A DNA stretch of 64,000 nucleotides, taken from assembly GCA_023212725.1 (NCBI GenBank), contig JALBYF010000039.1, forward strand, positions 62,001 through 126,000, in the 5' to 3' direction. Positions 1-10,946 of this stretch are shown piece after piece; position 1 is the stretch's first letter, and every line of letters begins with the position of its first letter. The notes under the pieces were generated by a model. That model saw only the letters and a list, made by a program, of their open reading frames with translations, was not told where the DNA came from and ran no database searches. The position numbers and the translations under genes were made by a program. The DNA comes from Tranzscheliella williamsii. Lineage: Eukaryota > Basidiomycota > Ustilaginomycetes > Ustilaginales > Ustilaginaceae.

Positions 1-157
1 GTGCAACATCGCCGATCTGTTGAGAGATTGAAGCGTGAGTGACGTTATTGTGACCGAGGACGAAGAGATACGCAATAGGAACCGACCGAGCCTTCACTCC
101 ACGCTTGGCCACAAACATCTTCCTACACTGTCTGCTTGCGCGTGTGACTCTGCAACG

Positions 158-1067
158 ATGACTCCCTCGCCGCTGGATTTCGGACTGCAAGGGGTTCATG
201 TCCTCGTGTCTGGTGCTTCTGGAGGTCAGTGCCGCCGGGCCTTATCACTGCCATCCGCACTGGCAACCGATATGTGACATGGCGCTTGCGCCCAGACTGA
301 ACCACGAATTGATCTGGCTATCTACAGGTATTGGCATCGAAACCGCCAAAACATTTCTGGCAGCAGGGGCCAAGGTGACTGCGCACTACAATACAGATCC
401 TCGTGAGACGGCGACTACGCCCGGTCTTGTGGGTGTGCAAGCCGATGTGACCGCCGAGCACGATGTCCGGCGGCTCTTCCAAGAAGCAGCAGCCAAGCAG
501 GAACGACCGGTGCAGGTGCTCGTTGTCAACCATGGCGTATGGCCGGTACAGCCTGTGGCGCTCGCCGACATGACACTGCAGCAGTGGAGGTCGACCCATG
601 CCATCAATCTTGACGGCGCCTTTCTTCTGGTCCGCGAGTTCCTCCGTGGTCTTCAAGGTCAATCTGCGCCGCTGCTCGATCCGGTCTCGGTCTGTTTCAT
701 CGGAAGCACAGCAGGCAAATTTGGCGAGCACGACCACGCAGACTACGCCTCTACCAAGTCAGCCCTGATGTATGGCCTCGTACCCACGCTCAAGAACGAG
801 ATCGTCCGCATCGCCCCGAAAGGCAGAGCTAACTCGATCAATCCCGGCTGGGTTTTCACCCCCATGGCCGCCGAGACTATCAACGACGACAAGGTCAGAG
901 CAAGGGCCCTCGCCAGTACACCTCTCCAGAAGGTCGCCACCCCCGCCGACATCGCCCGCCAAGTCGTCGTCATCTCATCGCCCACCCTCAGCGGCCACGT
1001 CACCGGTGTCAATCTCCAGGTCGACGGCGGCATGGAAGGTCGCTGTCTCTACCCCCCGCCTTTTTAA
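158..1067 (+). CDS. Short-chain dehydrogenase/reductase (SDR), two exons
   Basis: Predicted NAD(P)-dependent SDR oxidoreductase of 268 aa; the substrate cannot be told. Exons are 158-224 and 328-1067. The 103-nt intron (GTCAGT..CTACAG) splits a glycine codon, and splicing joins the beginning and end of the Rossmann motif SGASGGIG (residues 18-25), which strongly supports the model because neither unspliced frame contains the full motif. The NHG triplet replaces the usual NNAG after strand beta-4. The catalytic tetrad elements are a Ser near residue 149 (CFIGSTAG) and Tyr162/Lys166 in DYASTK. The C-terminus (GVNLQVDGGM) is the usual SDR end. The length is normal for a classical SDR. The gene converges on the Rdh54 gene, with 143 nt between the two stops. 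Fungal SDRs of this kind have varied sugar, polyol or ketone substrates, so no pathway is assigned. Confidence 0.88.
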
Positions 1068-1210
1068 AGCTCTTCTTCGCTCTGCTCCTCACACGCTAGC
1101 AATAGTCATGTTCATGCAGGAGCCCTCAGCAAGCGCCACATTCGCTCGTTCAGGTCGGGCTTAATCACCGGCATGTAGGCGTCATACAGAAATCGGAGGC
1201 CCTATAACGT

Positions 1211-4200
1211 CTATACAGCTACGCTCCCCAAGTGCGGTGAAGCAGGGTCGGATGTCACTAGTGCCGTTTCCGGTGTCTTCTCGAAACCTTTGGCGAAGAC
1301 AAAGAGGATTCTGCCAGCCGCGGTTTTGTCTAGTCGGAACCCAGCGTCTCTGCCTTCCAGCAGCGAACCGTCATCGGCGTTGTCGTCGGAGAAGAAGAGC
1401 TCTTCGCCTCGCGCTAGCATGCTTGTCGTCCAGCCGTCATCTTCACACCTCTTCTCTTTGATGGCTTTTGACGCAGGAATTGCGGCCATGGTCCCGGCCT
1501 CCGCAGAGCTGCGCTTGAGCATCTCAGCGACAATCGCATCGCCTTGGAATGCGTCGGCATGCTGCACGCAGTCGTAATGTGCCCATTTGTGCAATGCCAG
1601 TAACTTCTTCTTCTTGTCCTGTCTGCCTTGGGCTTTTCTGTCAGAGATATGTTGTGATGCCGCGATGAATCCTGGCGGTTCGTCGTGAACTTGCGAACTT
1701 TGGCTTGTCTCGTCTCCGTCGAGAGAGCTTAGGCTACTGCTACCGCCTCCTCGGCCATCACAGTCGCAGACCAACTGACGATGGCTCACACAGGTGGTGT
1801 CCAGATGTAAAGTGAAGATGTCCTTGAGTTCTTCTTGGGAGAAGGTGTCGGACGATGACGTTTTCTGCTCAGTATTCATCAAAGATTCCGACAGGCCAAG
1901 TTTAGAGATCTGACGCTGATAGATCTTCTCGTCCATGGTCCCAGATAACAGCAATCGGTAGATGTAACATGGCTTGCTCTGTCCATCTCGATGGATCCGA
2001 GCCATGGCTTGCAGGTCTGTGGATGGGTTCCAATCCGAATCGATCAAAATGAGCCTATTTGCACCAATGAGGTTGAGGCCAACACCCCCGCTCTTGGCAG
2101 AGAGTAAGAAGACGAAGGAATCGCTGACACTTTCGCGGTTGAACCGGTTGACCAGAGACATCCTTTCGTCTTGCGGTGTTTTTCCATCGAGCCGGAGAAA
2201 ACTATATCTTTTCTTCCTCATCATTGCCTCGATGACGTTCAAGGTGCTGGTGAAGTTGGAAACCAGCACAACCTTGTCTTCCGTCTGGGCACGAACAGTT
2301 TGAAGAAGGTTGAGGATGCAGATGAATTTTCCACTGTAAACAGCCTCGTTCCGAACAAAGTTAGGAGGGAAAAAGCTAGCTACATCCCCTATGAGAGCCT
2401 TGGTAGCTGTCTCATGATCACCTTCGGCATCCTTCAACAGCAATTCAGGCGAGTTGCACAGTTTGCGGAGAATGCCGATCTGAACAAGACCGCTACCTGC
2501 CTCGCCTCGGAGTATCGAACGCACCTCGCTGGAGCCGAGGATGGATTTGTAAAGCTGAAGTTGCTCTCGACTGGGTGTGCAGAAGAGCACCATTTCGTGC
2601 TTCGGTGGCAAATAATCTGCGAGGATGTCGGCAGTCCTTCGGAGGATAATGTCGTGCGTAATGGTGACAAGGGCGGCTGCTCGCCGCTGTCCTGTCTCTT
2701 TCATCTGTTTGGTGCAATGCTGTGCTCTTGAGCGCACGATAGGCTCCTCAAAGACCTTTTTAAACTGACTGTAAGAGCTCAGCAAGTTGGGCGCAACAAA
2801 GTCGATCATAGAGTAGAACTCGGACAGGTCATTCTGAATTGGCGTACCCGAAAGGATGATCCTACGGTCGGCATGCAGCTGGTCGAACATCTGTGTGGTT
2901 TTGGCCTCTTTTGACTTGAGCCTATGACCCTCGTCGCAAACTATCAAACCTATCGGCGGTTGGGCGTCCTTGAGGATATCTATGCACGACCTGAGCTTTT
3001 CATAGCCGATGATCAGGACGTGGTAGGCCTTCGATCGCACGAATCGCTCTACATCCTGTCTGCCACGGCCTTCGTCGATACAAAGCACATTGAGTGCATT
3101 ATTACCGATCCATTTGCGGATCTCCCGCTTCCAGTTCTTGACCAGAGTCAGCGGGCATACGATCATAGCGCGATCAATGGTGCACGAATTTGGTGTGTAA
3201 TAGCATGACTGCTTCATCAGTGTCAGTATCAAGGCGATGGTTTGCAAAGTCTTGCCTAAGCCCATTTCATCTGCGAGGATGGCGCCCTGGCCCTTCTCTC
3301 CATCAGCGTGCATGCCCATCACACGCTCGTACAAAAATTTGACGCCCTCCACCTGATGTGGGCGCAGAACTTTTGTCAGTTGCGGATCAAGTACGACATC
3401 AACAACTGGGAGCCCGCGTCGATTGTGTCTTTTCTGATGCAAGTCGTCTGGACGCTTCATAACGATGGCATCCGCTGCGTTGGGATCGAAGCGTGGGTGT
3501 GGCACTTTTCCCTGACCGAGATTGACAAGCCCACTGGGCTTGACTGGAGAAGTGGAGCGATGTTGGGCTAGGCTTGTTGTAGGCTTCGGGGCGGGTTTCC
3601 CATAGAATGTCTCGGCGCGGGCTGGTACCAGCATATTGACATCGACAGGCATAATAGCTGGCCTTTTGGTAGGAGCGACGAAGGGCTTATGGGTCTTGAT
3701 AGCAACCGTTGGGGGGCCTTTCTTTAGAGGCGAGAGCTCTCCGCGAGTACGCGCGACCGTCTTGCGGTACTCTGCAGGGTCGATTTGCCTGTCCACCTCG
3801 ACTTCCTTTCCACCCAGGGCCAGCGCGTCGCCCGAGGAGAGTTGGTGATACGGAAAATTGGCGAATGGGACAAGCTCTTTGCCAGTCTCTGAGCAGACCA
3901 GAGTGCATTTCGCTCCTTTGTCCTTGACCACGAGAATGGCGTCGCCGTCCCACGTCTTATGTTTTTTGAACTGCGGTTTCCTCCAAGTGCAGAGATAGAA
4001 AGGACCTGTCTCGCCAGGCGGAGAAACGGTAGAAGTGGTGGCAGCGGCGGTTTCGGCAGCGACATCTTCTTCGCTCTTGTGCTGCTGTCTACTGAGGAGG
4101 TAGGCATGCGTCGGAGGGATGCCTTGCTGCGTTGATGCGACTATATGGTCGGGTATGTCGTAGTCGTCCGTGGTTTGAGTAGGGAGGATTAACCGAGTCT

Positions 4201-4348
4201 TCTTCGCTGCAGCCGGGTTGTCCAAGCTACACTGCCTGGAGACCGGTTCGAGACATGTTTGTTCTGTCGATGGAGTGGACCTTTTCAGTCCCAGAGTCCT
4301 GCGGCTCGGTGGCGTGAACCTGGACTTGAGCTTCTCGAGAGGATCCAT
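1211..4348 (-). CDS. RDH54: SNF2-family DNA translocase, Rdh54/Rad54B type
   Basis: Nuclear ATP-dependent DNA translocase that by homology would act with Rad51/Dmc1 in homologous recombination. From the ATG at 4348 (MDPLEKLK) the protein is 1045 aa. An N-terminal domain (TWRKPQFKKHKTWDGD, about residues 121-136) is characteristic of Rad54B/Rdh54 rather than Rad54. Then follow the helicase motifs: DEMGLGKT (about 360-367), DEGH (about 472-475), SGTPIQND, LRRTADIL, and the C-terminal lobe with DSDWNPSTDLQAMARIHRDGQ. A Cys-containing tail (LVCDCDG) also matches Rad54B. The same frame is open upstream to an ATG at 4708 (1165 aa), but those extra 120 residues look like translated leader and lack family similarity that I can see. 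The 4348 start is therefore preferred; an upstream small exon is possible. It is convergent with the SDR gene. Confidence 0.9.
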   Translation of the reverse strand: MDPLEKLKSRFTPPSRRTLGLKRSTPSTEQTCLEPVSRQCSLDNPAAAKKTRLILPTQTTDDYDIPDHIVASTQQGIPPTHAYLLSRQQHKSEEDVAAETAAATTSTVSPPGETGPFYLCTWRKPQFKKHKTWDGDAILVVKDKGAKCTLVCSETGKELVPFANFPYHQLSSGDALALGGKEVEVDRQIDPAEYRKTVARTRGELSPLKKGPPTVAIKTHKPFVAPTKRPAIMPVDVNMLVPARAETFYGKPAPKPTTSLAQHRSTSPVKPSGLVNLGQGKVPHPRFDPNAADAIVMKRPDDLHQKRHNRRGLPVVDVVLDPQLTKVLRPHQVEGVKFLYERVMGMHADGEKGQGAILADEMGLGKTLQTIALILTLMKQSCYYTPNSCTIDRAMIVCPLTLVKNWKREIRKWIGNNALNVLCIDEGRGRQDVERFVRSKAYHVLIIGYEKLRSCIDILKDAQPPIGLIVCDEGHRLKSKEAKTTQMFDQLHADRRIILSGTPIQNDLSEFYSMIDFVAPNLLSSYSQFKKVFEEPIVRSRAQHCTKQMKETGQRRAAALVTITHDIILRRTADILADYLPPKHEMVLFCTPSREQLQLYKSILGSSEVRSILRGEAGSGLVQIGILRKLCNSPELLLKDAEGDHETATKALIGDVASFFPPNFVRNEAVYSGKFICILNLLQTVRAQTEDKVVLVSNFTSTLNVIEAMMRKKRYSFLRLDGKTPQDERMSLVNRFNRESVSDSFVFLLSAKSGGVGLNLIGANRLILIDSDWNPSTDLQAMARIHRDGQSKPCYIYRLLLSGTMDEKIYQRQISKLGLSESLMNTEQKTSSSDTFSQEELKDIFTLHLDTTCVSHRQLVCDCDGRGGGSSSLSSLDGDETSQSSQVHDEPPGFIAASQHISDRKAQGRQDKKKKLLALHKWAHYDCVQHADAFQGDAIVAEMLKRSSAEAGTMAAIPASKAIKEKRCEDDGWTTSMLARGEELFFSDDNADDGSLLEGRDAGFRLDKTAAGRILFVFAKGFEKTPETALVTSDPASPHLGSVAV

Positions 4349-6033
4349 CTCCCGTCTCTGGTGTTCTGCACTTGCATCCAGGCGAGTTCGAGACACTTGA
4401 CAATGGCTAGGTTGGGCTTTCTCGCCAGTATCTGCCCCGATAACAACTATGTCGTGACAAGCTGATGGATAGATCCATGCGCGAGTGGGCTTCTGAACAG
4501 GGTTCTCTTGTAAACCAGTTTTTGAATTTCTCGGGTTTGGCTCAGTCGCAGCTTTGGTGGTATTTGGTGTTGGTTGCCATTTACGCGACGCGCATGCGTG
4601 CACATCATTTGCATTCGGCCGTAACGTGATCGCGCGCAGTGAATGTGTCTGTAGCGCGTGCGACTTGGCTCGTGGCGTCCGATGGACTCGACGAGTAGTG
4701 GATAACACAGCTACTTGGGATACAAGCTAAGAGGTTGCAATGCGGTGGCCATGAAGAGACTACTGGCGGTTCGATTTAGTTAATTGTAGGTCGAGATGCC
4801 AAGCCTGAGCAAAAAAGGCGTGTGTAAATGAGGCCAAAAAGGAAGTCAGTTAATGTTCGGGGCCAACGAAGACTGCCCGTCTCTGTAACATGGCGCATGA
4901 GGCATGCGTAAGGCACACAAGGGGGTTGCACGCCGTATCAACTGCGAGACGCCGCCGTGCCGAACCGCTTATCGCCAGTAGACTACGACGCAGTACCATG
5001 CAGCGGGCATTGGCGATAATGTCAGCGGCAAGCCGAAATCACAATGTTATGCCGCCTAGAGCGGAGCTCATAGGATCTGCAAGAAGACGAGCACATCTCG
5101 CTTGCCACCGAGCGCGAGATCCGCTGCCTAGCGAGCTCCAGAAATCACCCTTCATAAAACTACGTCATCCAGCTGATGCGACTAAGCCTGTGGTGCCAGA
5201 GATCGGCTTTCATCAAATCGGGTCGGTGTACAGAGCAGATTGCGGCCCACAACGCCAAACCGCAGCACATTTTTGGATGTTATGTTTTCGGACGATACCA
5301 GAGCGCATCTCTTTTCGGATCCAAATTCCGGGGATGTTGCCGCGCGAGAGACGCATGAGTTAGTCCAGAGGTGCACATCCTTTACCGAATCGTCATCGCT
5401 GGTTACGTCGAAATCCGCTGCTCGATAGGTCAGCGATGGCGACGCTGTAAAGGATGTGCACCTCTGGCCAACTCTGCGACGGCTCATTCACAAAGCGACA
5501 AGCTTGCATCCATAGTATGACTCTATATGCTTTCTGTGAGGCCGCTTGGCTCTGCACTGTTGCTGCAGCTTCCATTCACGATTTTCGTCACGTAACCCGA
5601 TCTTGGGCTACGTCACTCACACTGCTCGAGTGCCCCGAACGCGTTGAGGCATCTGTTGCGTACATTTTCGTCATCGGTGCCTTTCGTCGGCATTTCACTC
5701 AGCTAATCTGGTCAAAGTCACATTATCGCTCGTCTGTCCGCACAGAGTGTGGTTATTACTGCCATACTCCCGCACGCTGGTTTTCTCGCGTTCCTCTGCC
5801 GTAGTGCCTTTCGGCCCTCGTCTCGACTTTGCCCGGCGTGCCTCAATGCGTCCTTCGCTCTTGGCTCCTCCACCCTATACATATCCATCCCCCGCCTCCC
5901 TTCCGCAGCCTCCAACGCCCTTCTCTGCTTCCTTCTACCCACCACCTGTCCAGTCCGTCGTGATCGTCATCTGACTGTTCAAGCTTTCCTATACACTCAT
6001 CCGGCTCTTTCCTCATTGCTGTCGTCATTCACA
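4349..6033. other. Divergent intergenic region RDH54/SLM1
   Basis: Holds the promoters of RDH54 (minus) and SLM1 (plus). Bases 4349-4708 are open in the RDH54 frame but are probably leader. The last 300 nt before 6034 are strongly pyrimidine-rich (C/T tracts), as expected for a fungal promoter and 5'UTR. A long imperfect inverted repeat (listed separately) sits in the middle. I see no convincing gene; the 157-codon ORF at 4890-5363 has no recognisable domain. Confidence 0.6.
5357..5474. repeat. Long imperfect inverted repeat (hairpin)
   Basis: Two arms of about 44 nt, 5357-5401 and 5431-5474, are reverse complements with few mismatches. They share the uninterrupted core CAGAGGTGCACATCCTTTAC, and the loop between them is 29 nt. 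It could be a MITE-like remnant, a transcribed hairpin, or a cruciform. It is not part of a coding region that I can support. Confidence 0.85.
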
Positions 6034-7853
6034 ATGACTGACGCACAATCCACCATGACTAGGGCCACGTCGCTCAGCCGAAAGTCCACAGTCGCTAGTC
6101 GAAACGCTTCGCTGATCAAGAAAAACACTGGTCCTCACGAGCTTCGCCCCTCGGATATCCTCATTGAGCGCTTCACTGGTAAGTACAAGTACGACGTGAC
6201 CTGTCCAGACCGGCTGAAGCTTCGGTATTCTGAAACTGACCACCTCGGCTGTTCATCTCCGCTCTCTTCTACGGCTTTGCCTTTCGTCCCTCTACTTGCA
6301 CAGGCTGGAAGCATATTACCAAACAGCTGATCAGCTACTTCGAAGGAATCGCCGACATTGAATACAACACGGCGAAGGAGCTGACCAAGCTCGGCGGAGT
6401 CATCCAGGTTCCTTTCCGTGAAGGCAACCAGTTCCTCGGCGAAGACGGTATCCAAGACATCTACTACGGCATCCGCGACAAGACCCGGGTTATCGCCGAC
6501 CACCACGCCAATCTTGCCAAGACCGTCGAGGGCTCCATCGTCCAGCACCTTCAGAAGCTCCGATCAGAGATCAAGGCTCACATCAAGAATGTTCAGCAGG
6601 ACACCGGCAAGCTCGCTAACTCCGTCGCCAAGGAGCGAGAGATGTCCACCAAGATGATCTCGGACCTCGCCCGATCTATCACGCTGCTCAAAAACACCCC
6701 CATGAGCGTCACTGCTCGCGAAGACCCATACACAGCCAACCAGAATGTTTTCAGGCAGCTCCAGCGACAGGTCAACGAGGAAAATGCTCTGCAGAAGTCC
6801 ATCATCATCATGCAGCAGAACTCTGCTCACTTCGAAGAAGGTATCGTGCGAAGCATCCAGAGCGCCTGGCAGACCTTCGACGAGTGGTCTGGACGAATGT
6901 CAGCTCAGGTTCAGGATACCTGGCTGAGCCTTGGCGTCCAGATGCGAAGCCTCCAGCCCAACTCCGAGTGGATCGCCTTTGCCGCACGATCTGACCACCT
7001 CCTGGATCCAGATACACCCCTGCGAAACCCTGAAACCATCTTCTACCCCGGCAAGGACGATCCCTCGGTCATTCCCGTCCACCAGGGTATTTTGGAGCGA
7101 AAGAAGCGATTCACAAAGACCTACAAAGAGTCTTTCTACGTCCTCACTCCGTCTGGTTACCTCCACGAACACGGTTCGTCCGACCCGACCAAGCACCCCT
7201 CGCCCGAGCTGTCGCTCTTCTTGCCTGAATGCACCCTCGGTCCTCCTTCTACTATGGCTGCCAAGAGCCACAAGTTCCACATTGAAGGCCGCAAGGTTAC
7301 GGGCAACCAGTCTGCTGTTCCATCCAAGGGTCTTTCCAGCCTTGGCATGGGTCGAGAACACGCTTATACATTCCGTGCTCGAAGCCACGACGAGATGATG
7401 GAATGGTGGAACGACATCAAGCAGCTCTCCAAGGTCTACCTTACCACTTCTGAGCAGATGGACCGATCCGGCCCTGTTCCCGCTGCCGTCCGTGCCGCTG
7501 GCTACCGATCTGATGAAGAGGATGAAGAGGAAGAGGGCGGTAGCTCCATCGAAGAAGAGGATGACGAGTACGAGGAGGCTGAAGACGAGGACAACGCCGC
7601 CCCGGCCGCCACTGCCGCCCCCGCAATCGCCGGTGCCTCGTCCAGTGCCGAAGGCACAGGCGCCAACAAAGAAGAAGAAGTTCCAGCCTATTCCGGTGCT
7701 CCTGGAGGCGAGGTCGGTCCGAATGGCTACTTGCTGGAGAAGAAAGGGGAGACCGCTCAAGCTGGTGAACCTTCGCAAGACGGCCTCAACCGAAGCGCGA
7801 GCTCGGCCGGAAAAGAGAAGGCTGCCGAGACCGAAGCCACTAAGGAAGCGTAA
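6034..7853 (+). CDS. SLM1: Slm1/Slm2-like PH-domain protein (TORC2/eisosome effector), two exons
   Basis: Plasma-membrane phosphoinositide-binding protein of 564 aa. Exons are 6034-6178 and 6304-7853; the 125-nt intron (GTAAGT..CACAG) splits a Gly codon and restores the conserved run ERFTGWKHITKQL. Residues 35-300 form the F-BAR-like helical region typical of fungal Slm proteins (RPSDILIERF, YFEGIADIEY, FREGNQFLGEDGI). A PH domain follows at about 308-425, starting GILERKKRFTK and ending near MEWWNDIKQL. The tail after residue 440 is acidic (runs of D/E) and then Ala/Ser/Lys-rich, with no fold that I recognise. In yeast, Slm1/2 link eisosomes and PI(4,5)P2 to TORC2-Ypk1 signalling; the same role here is inferred. 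The ATG at 6034 is preceded by ACA and follows an in-frame pyrimidine-rich leader. Confidence 0.9.
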
Positions 7854-8297
7854 AGCTTGTCGAAGCTGTACGCACACGACAAGCTATATCCCTTCATTCC
7901 CGATAATCGGATATCCCAGGAGCTTCCGTCGCCACTCCCTTGCTCGCCTTTGTTACATACCCGGCTGCTCCGCTGTTCCTCCTCACCGGGCTCATTGGTG
8001 CTCTGAACGATTTTCACTGTCTTGCCTTAGCGCAAGCCACCGTCTCCCTGTACATAACTCTCCACTCTTTTATTGCCAACATTTTATCATCCTCGGTTCT
8101 TCGAAAAAGTGTGGAAAGGTAGTCTAAGTCTACCCTTGAGCTTCGATATTCCGGAGCGTGATTTCGCACAAAGAAGCCACACTCAGCCGGTTAGTACTGT
8201 GCGGAGCTGTGCAACAAGCTGCCATCCACATTCAATTGGTGGTACTGAGTGTGATTGTGAGCGTGCGAGACGCGCCAAAGCAAAGCAACACTTCTAC
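7854..8297. other. 3' intergenic between SLM1 and ALG7
   Basis: The two genes converge, so this 444-nt stretch should hold both 3'UTRs and terminators. It is pyrimidine-rich in its first half. No gene or clear repeat is seen. Confidence 0.6.
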
Positions 8298-9917
8298 TCA
8301 GGGAAAGACTATGGAAGCCAGCCAGTACCGAATGGCGAATGCGAGACAGGAGCCTGCGACCTGTAAGACCATAGTATGCAGCCAGAGAGCCGACTCGTTG
8401 ATCCTCGGGCCGGTAAAGGCGATCTGGCGATCCTGCGGGGTGGCGAGGCATCTGACGCCGCGGAAGACCAGTATGGCGTTGAGGATGGTCAGGTTGGTGG
8501 TGCTCTTGACCTCGTTCTTGCTCTGGTCGTAGAAGTCCAGCTGCACGAGCGAGAGCTTCTCTAGGGTCTTGAGCACAACCCTGGCCATCGTGCTCGCCGG
8601 GCGTAGCGGTCTTGTAGACGTATTGGGCAGGTCCGGACATGGATCTTTGCGCGGTGCAAAATACTGAATGGAGGGGTATAGGGAGTCGGTCGTGGGATCG
8701 TACCTCGGCACCCGGTGTCTTTGGTTGGGTACAAGGCCAAAGAGCTGAGGGCAGCTCAGAAGGAAATTTAAGATCTGCGGAACGAAAAAAAGCAGAACTG
8801 TCTTGCTGAAATGGCCGAGGATGCCAACGGTGGAGAAGACCATGCCAGCAAAATAGCAGAAGGTGTCACCAACAAAGACTTTAGCAGGGTATTTGTTCCA
8901 CGCAAGCAGGCCCAGACACACGGCAGTCAGAGGTAAGAGGAGGTACAGGCTGAGAAGGTGGCGTCTCAACAGCTCCTCGCTGGAGCGAGAGCCGGGCATC
9001 CCAGCTCGGGAATCCAGGTAGAGCAGGTCGTTGATGCAGAGAGAGACAGAGATGACCAGCGCCTGGCCGACCTCTACGCCGTTTATGCCGGCGAGGATGT
9101 TGATGCTGTTGGTGCAAAACGTGGAAAGCAATGACATGTACAGGTAGTACAGCGGTCCAAGCTCTAAGATGGAGGTGTTCAGGTAGTGCCGCAGACTCGC
9201 AGGCCAGCCAGGTATCACCACTGAGGTTCCTCCACCACCAGCATAGTAAACCATGAGGAGCGGAATGCTGGAGATGATGGGTATGGGAAGTTTGTATCGC
9301 CACCGAATATCAAAGACGTCGTCCAGGAAGCCTAGTATGATGGCGGACGAGAAGGACAAGAGCGCGGAGAGGAAGCTTGCCAGTTCGTGATGTGGGAAGC
9401 CGCCGCGGCCATCCATACGCCCCTCCCAGTCATCGCCGGTTTTGTGCACACCTTGAAGGTGGGAGGAGAAATACCGAAAAGGAATAAAGAGGAAGAGCAC
9501 AAGCATGTAAACTGCAGAAGCCGGAAGGCCAAGCGACTCGGGGATGGGCTCGGTGTTGTTCTTGAGCAGATCCCTTCCCTTAAAACCTCGCTGCAAAAAT
9601 ACATCCTTCGTCTTCGCAATAGCGAGGCTCGTCGCCCAGCACCCGAGAATGGCGAGCCCCAGTGAAGCGAAGAGGCCTGGAAACGCGTTGTCGTAGTGGC
9701 GGATCGTGTTTCTTTGGTCTTCGCTCAGAGCCAAAGCAAGCAGCTGGGGGACGCCGAACGAGTGCCAGTCTGATGAAGCGCCTTGCATCCATGTGGAAGG
9801 CAGCCACGCCCGGCCGTGACCTGCGCTTTGAGATGCTGCATACTGCACCATTGGAGGCAGGATGAGAAACGCCACGCCCGCAGGCAGTGCCAGTGCTGTC
9901 GACAATAGAGATGGCAT
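8298..9917 (-). CDS. ALG7: UDP-GlcNAc:dolichyl-phosphate GlcNAc-1-phosphate transferase (Alg7/DPAGT1)
   Basis: First enzyme of the lipid-linked oligosaccharide pathway for N-glycosylation; an ER membrane protein and the family that tunicamycin inhibits. The protein is 539 aa, somewhat longer than yeast Alg7, with about ten hydrophobic segments. Diagnostic glycosyltransferase-4 features are seen: LGFLDDVFDIRWRYKLP with the catalytic DD pair, NSINILAGINGVEVGQ, the VFVGDTFCYFAG loop, and the cytosolic H-R-x-P motif in NQRHRVPRYD. The extra length sits in a loop around residues 165-180 and in the C-terminal half after the RHRVPRYD motif. It is a single exon. It converges with SLM1, and its promoter lies in 9918-10946. 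Confidence 0.93.
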   Translation of the reverse strand: MPSLLSTALALPAGVAFLILPPMVQYAASQSAGHGRAWLPSTWMQGASSDWHSFGVPQLLALALSEDQRNTIRHYDNAFPGLFASLGLAILGCWATSLAIAKTKDVFLQRGFKGRDLLKNNTEPIPESLGLPASAVYMLVLFLFIPFRYFSSHLQGVHKTGDDWEGRMDGRGGFPHHELASFLSALLSFSSAIILGFLDDVFDIRWRYKLPIPIISSIPLLMVYYAGGGGTSVVIPGWPASLRHYLNTSILELGPLYYLYMSLLSTFCTNSINILAGINGVEVGQALVISVSLCINDLLYLDSRAGMPGSRSSEELLRRHLLSLYLLLPLTAVCLGLLAWNKYPAKVFVGDTFCYFAGMVFSTVGILGHFSKTVLLFFVPQILNFLLSCPQLFGLVPNQRHRVPRYDPTTDSLYPSIQYFAPRKDPCPDLPNTSTRPLRPASTMARVVLKTLEKLSLVQLDFYDQSKNEVKSTTNLTILNAILVFRGVRCLATPQDRQIAFTGPRINESALWLHTMVLQVAGSCLAFAIRYWLASIVFP

Positions 9918-10946
9918 GGTTGGTGCTTGCTGGCGCTCGCTGGTGTTGTGTCAACAAACCTAAGGGCCTACCATGACCAACTATATGTATCGTCGCTGGG
10001 CTCACACGATGTTGGGAATGGAAGCCAGGTTGAAAGAGGCATCACGATTGTGTGGGACCACAACCAGCAGACTACTCAATAAAGCGGTCTGGCCGCTTCG
10101 CCAACCTGGACAAGAGCGTACATATCCTCCACGTCCACTATCCGACATCCGATCTGCCTTCAACCCACACAACAATCACACGTTTGCACTCCGTCATACG
10201 CGTTCGTTTTGCGTTCTGCCGGCGCCAGCAAAAGCAACGCAAATGTGGCAGATCAAGTGTGCTATATTGTGATCTGTGATCGGTGAAGATGCTGGTCTTA
10301 ACTCACGGAGGAAACTTCTTTCTACTGCCAGAACGGCGAGGCGGATGAATGTCTTCACGGCGACTAGACTTCAGTCGCCCTTGCTGGGGAAGCGCGTAAT
10401 GCAGAGCGCACATCGCCATCCGCAAACTCTCGCCCTCCACAGAGTCTTCAACGCTTTCGCATCAATAGAAGCTGCATCTTCGGTATCGAGACATCTGAAG
10501 CACGCAAGGGTTTCTTCGCTCCCGAAAGAGCTCGCACACAGTTGCCTGTGCGCGAATCTAGGCCAAATGAAAGTTGTTGTCGCTAAGCTATGACTCAAAC
10601 CCCGGTCACGGGACGAGGATCGCCTAAGCGAAGTCGTCCAAAACTCGGTGCTCTTAAGACCCAGCATGTTAGTGGTTGGTCGAATGGATGCGCCGCAAGG
10701 CGTAACCAGACTGGAAAGGGGAAACGCAAGGGAAAGGGAAAAAAGGGACATGGATCTACTGCGGCGGCAGTAGGGGGCAGTGGCATCGAACGAAGGGTTG
10801 GAAGAATAGAGGACGTGAGAACATGACGGGGCTCAGAAACCATCCAACGAGAGTCAGGTCAGAGTTCGGGGTAGCACAGGCGGTTGCGGCGCAAAGCGGC
10901 TCCGAGACGAGACCGTACTTGGGCAGATGCAGGATGATCGAGGAAT
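9918..10946. other. Intergenic region ALG7/TFA1
   Basis: Promoter side of ALG7 (minus) and 3' side of the TFIIE-alpha gene (minus). It contains a small palindrome at 10082-10099 (AAGCGG..CCGCTT type) and a purine-rich A/G stretch at 10710-10755. ORFs of 80-126 codons occur on both strands but show no domain or usual fungal codon pattern. No gene is claimed. Confidence 0.5.

Noticed and set aside
6900..7877. 325-codon ORF antisense to SLM1
   Set aside because: No domain; it lies over the PH domain and acidic tail of the real gene.
10371..10751. 126-codon minus-strand ORF between ALG7 and TFA1
   Set aside because: No domain and no supporting splice or codon pattern.
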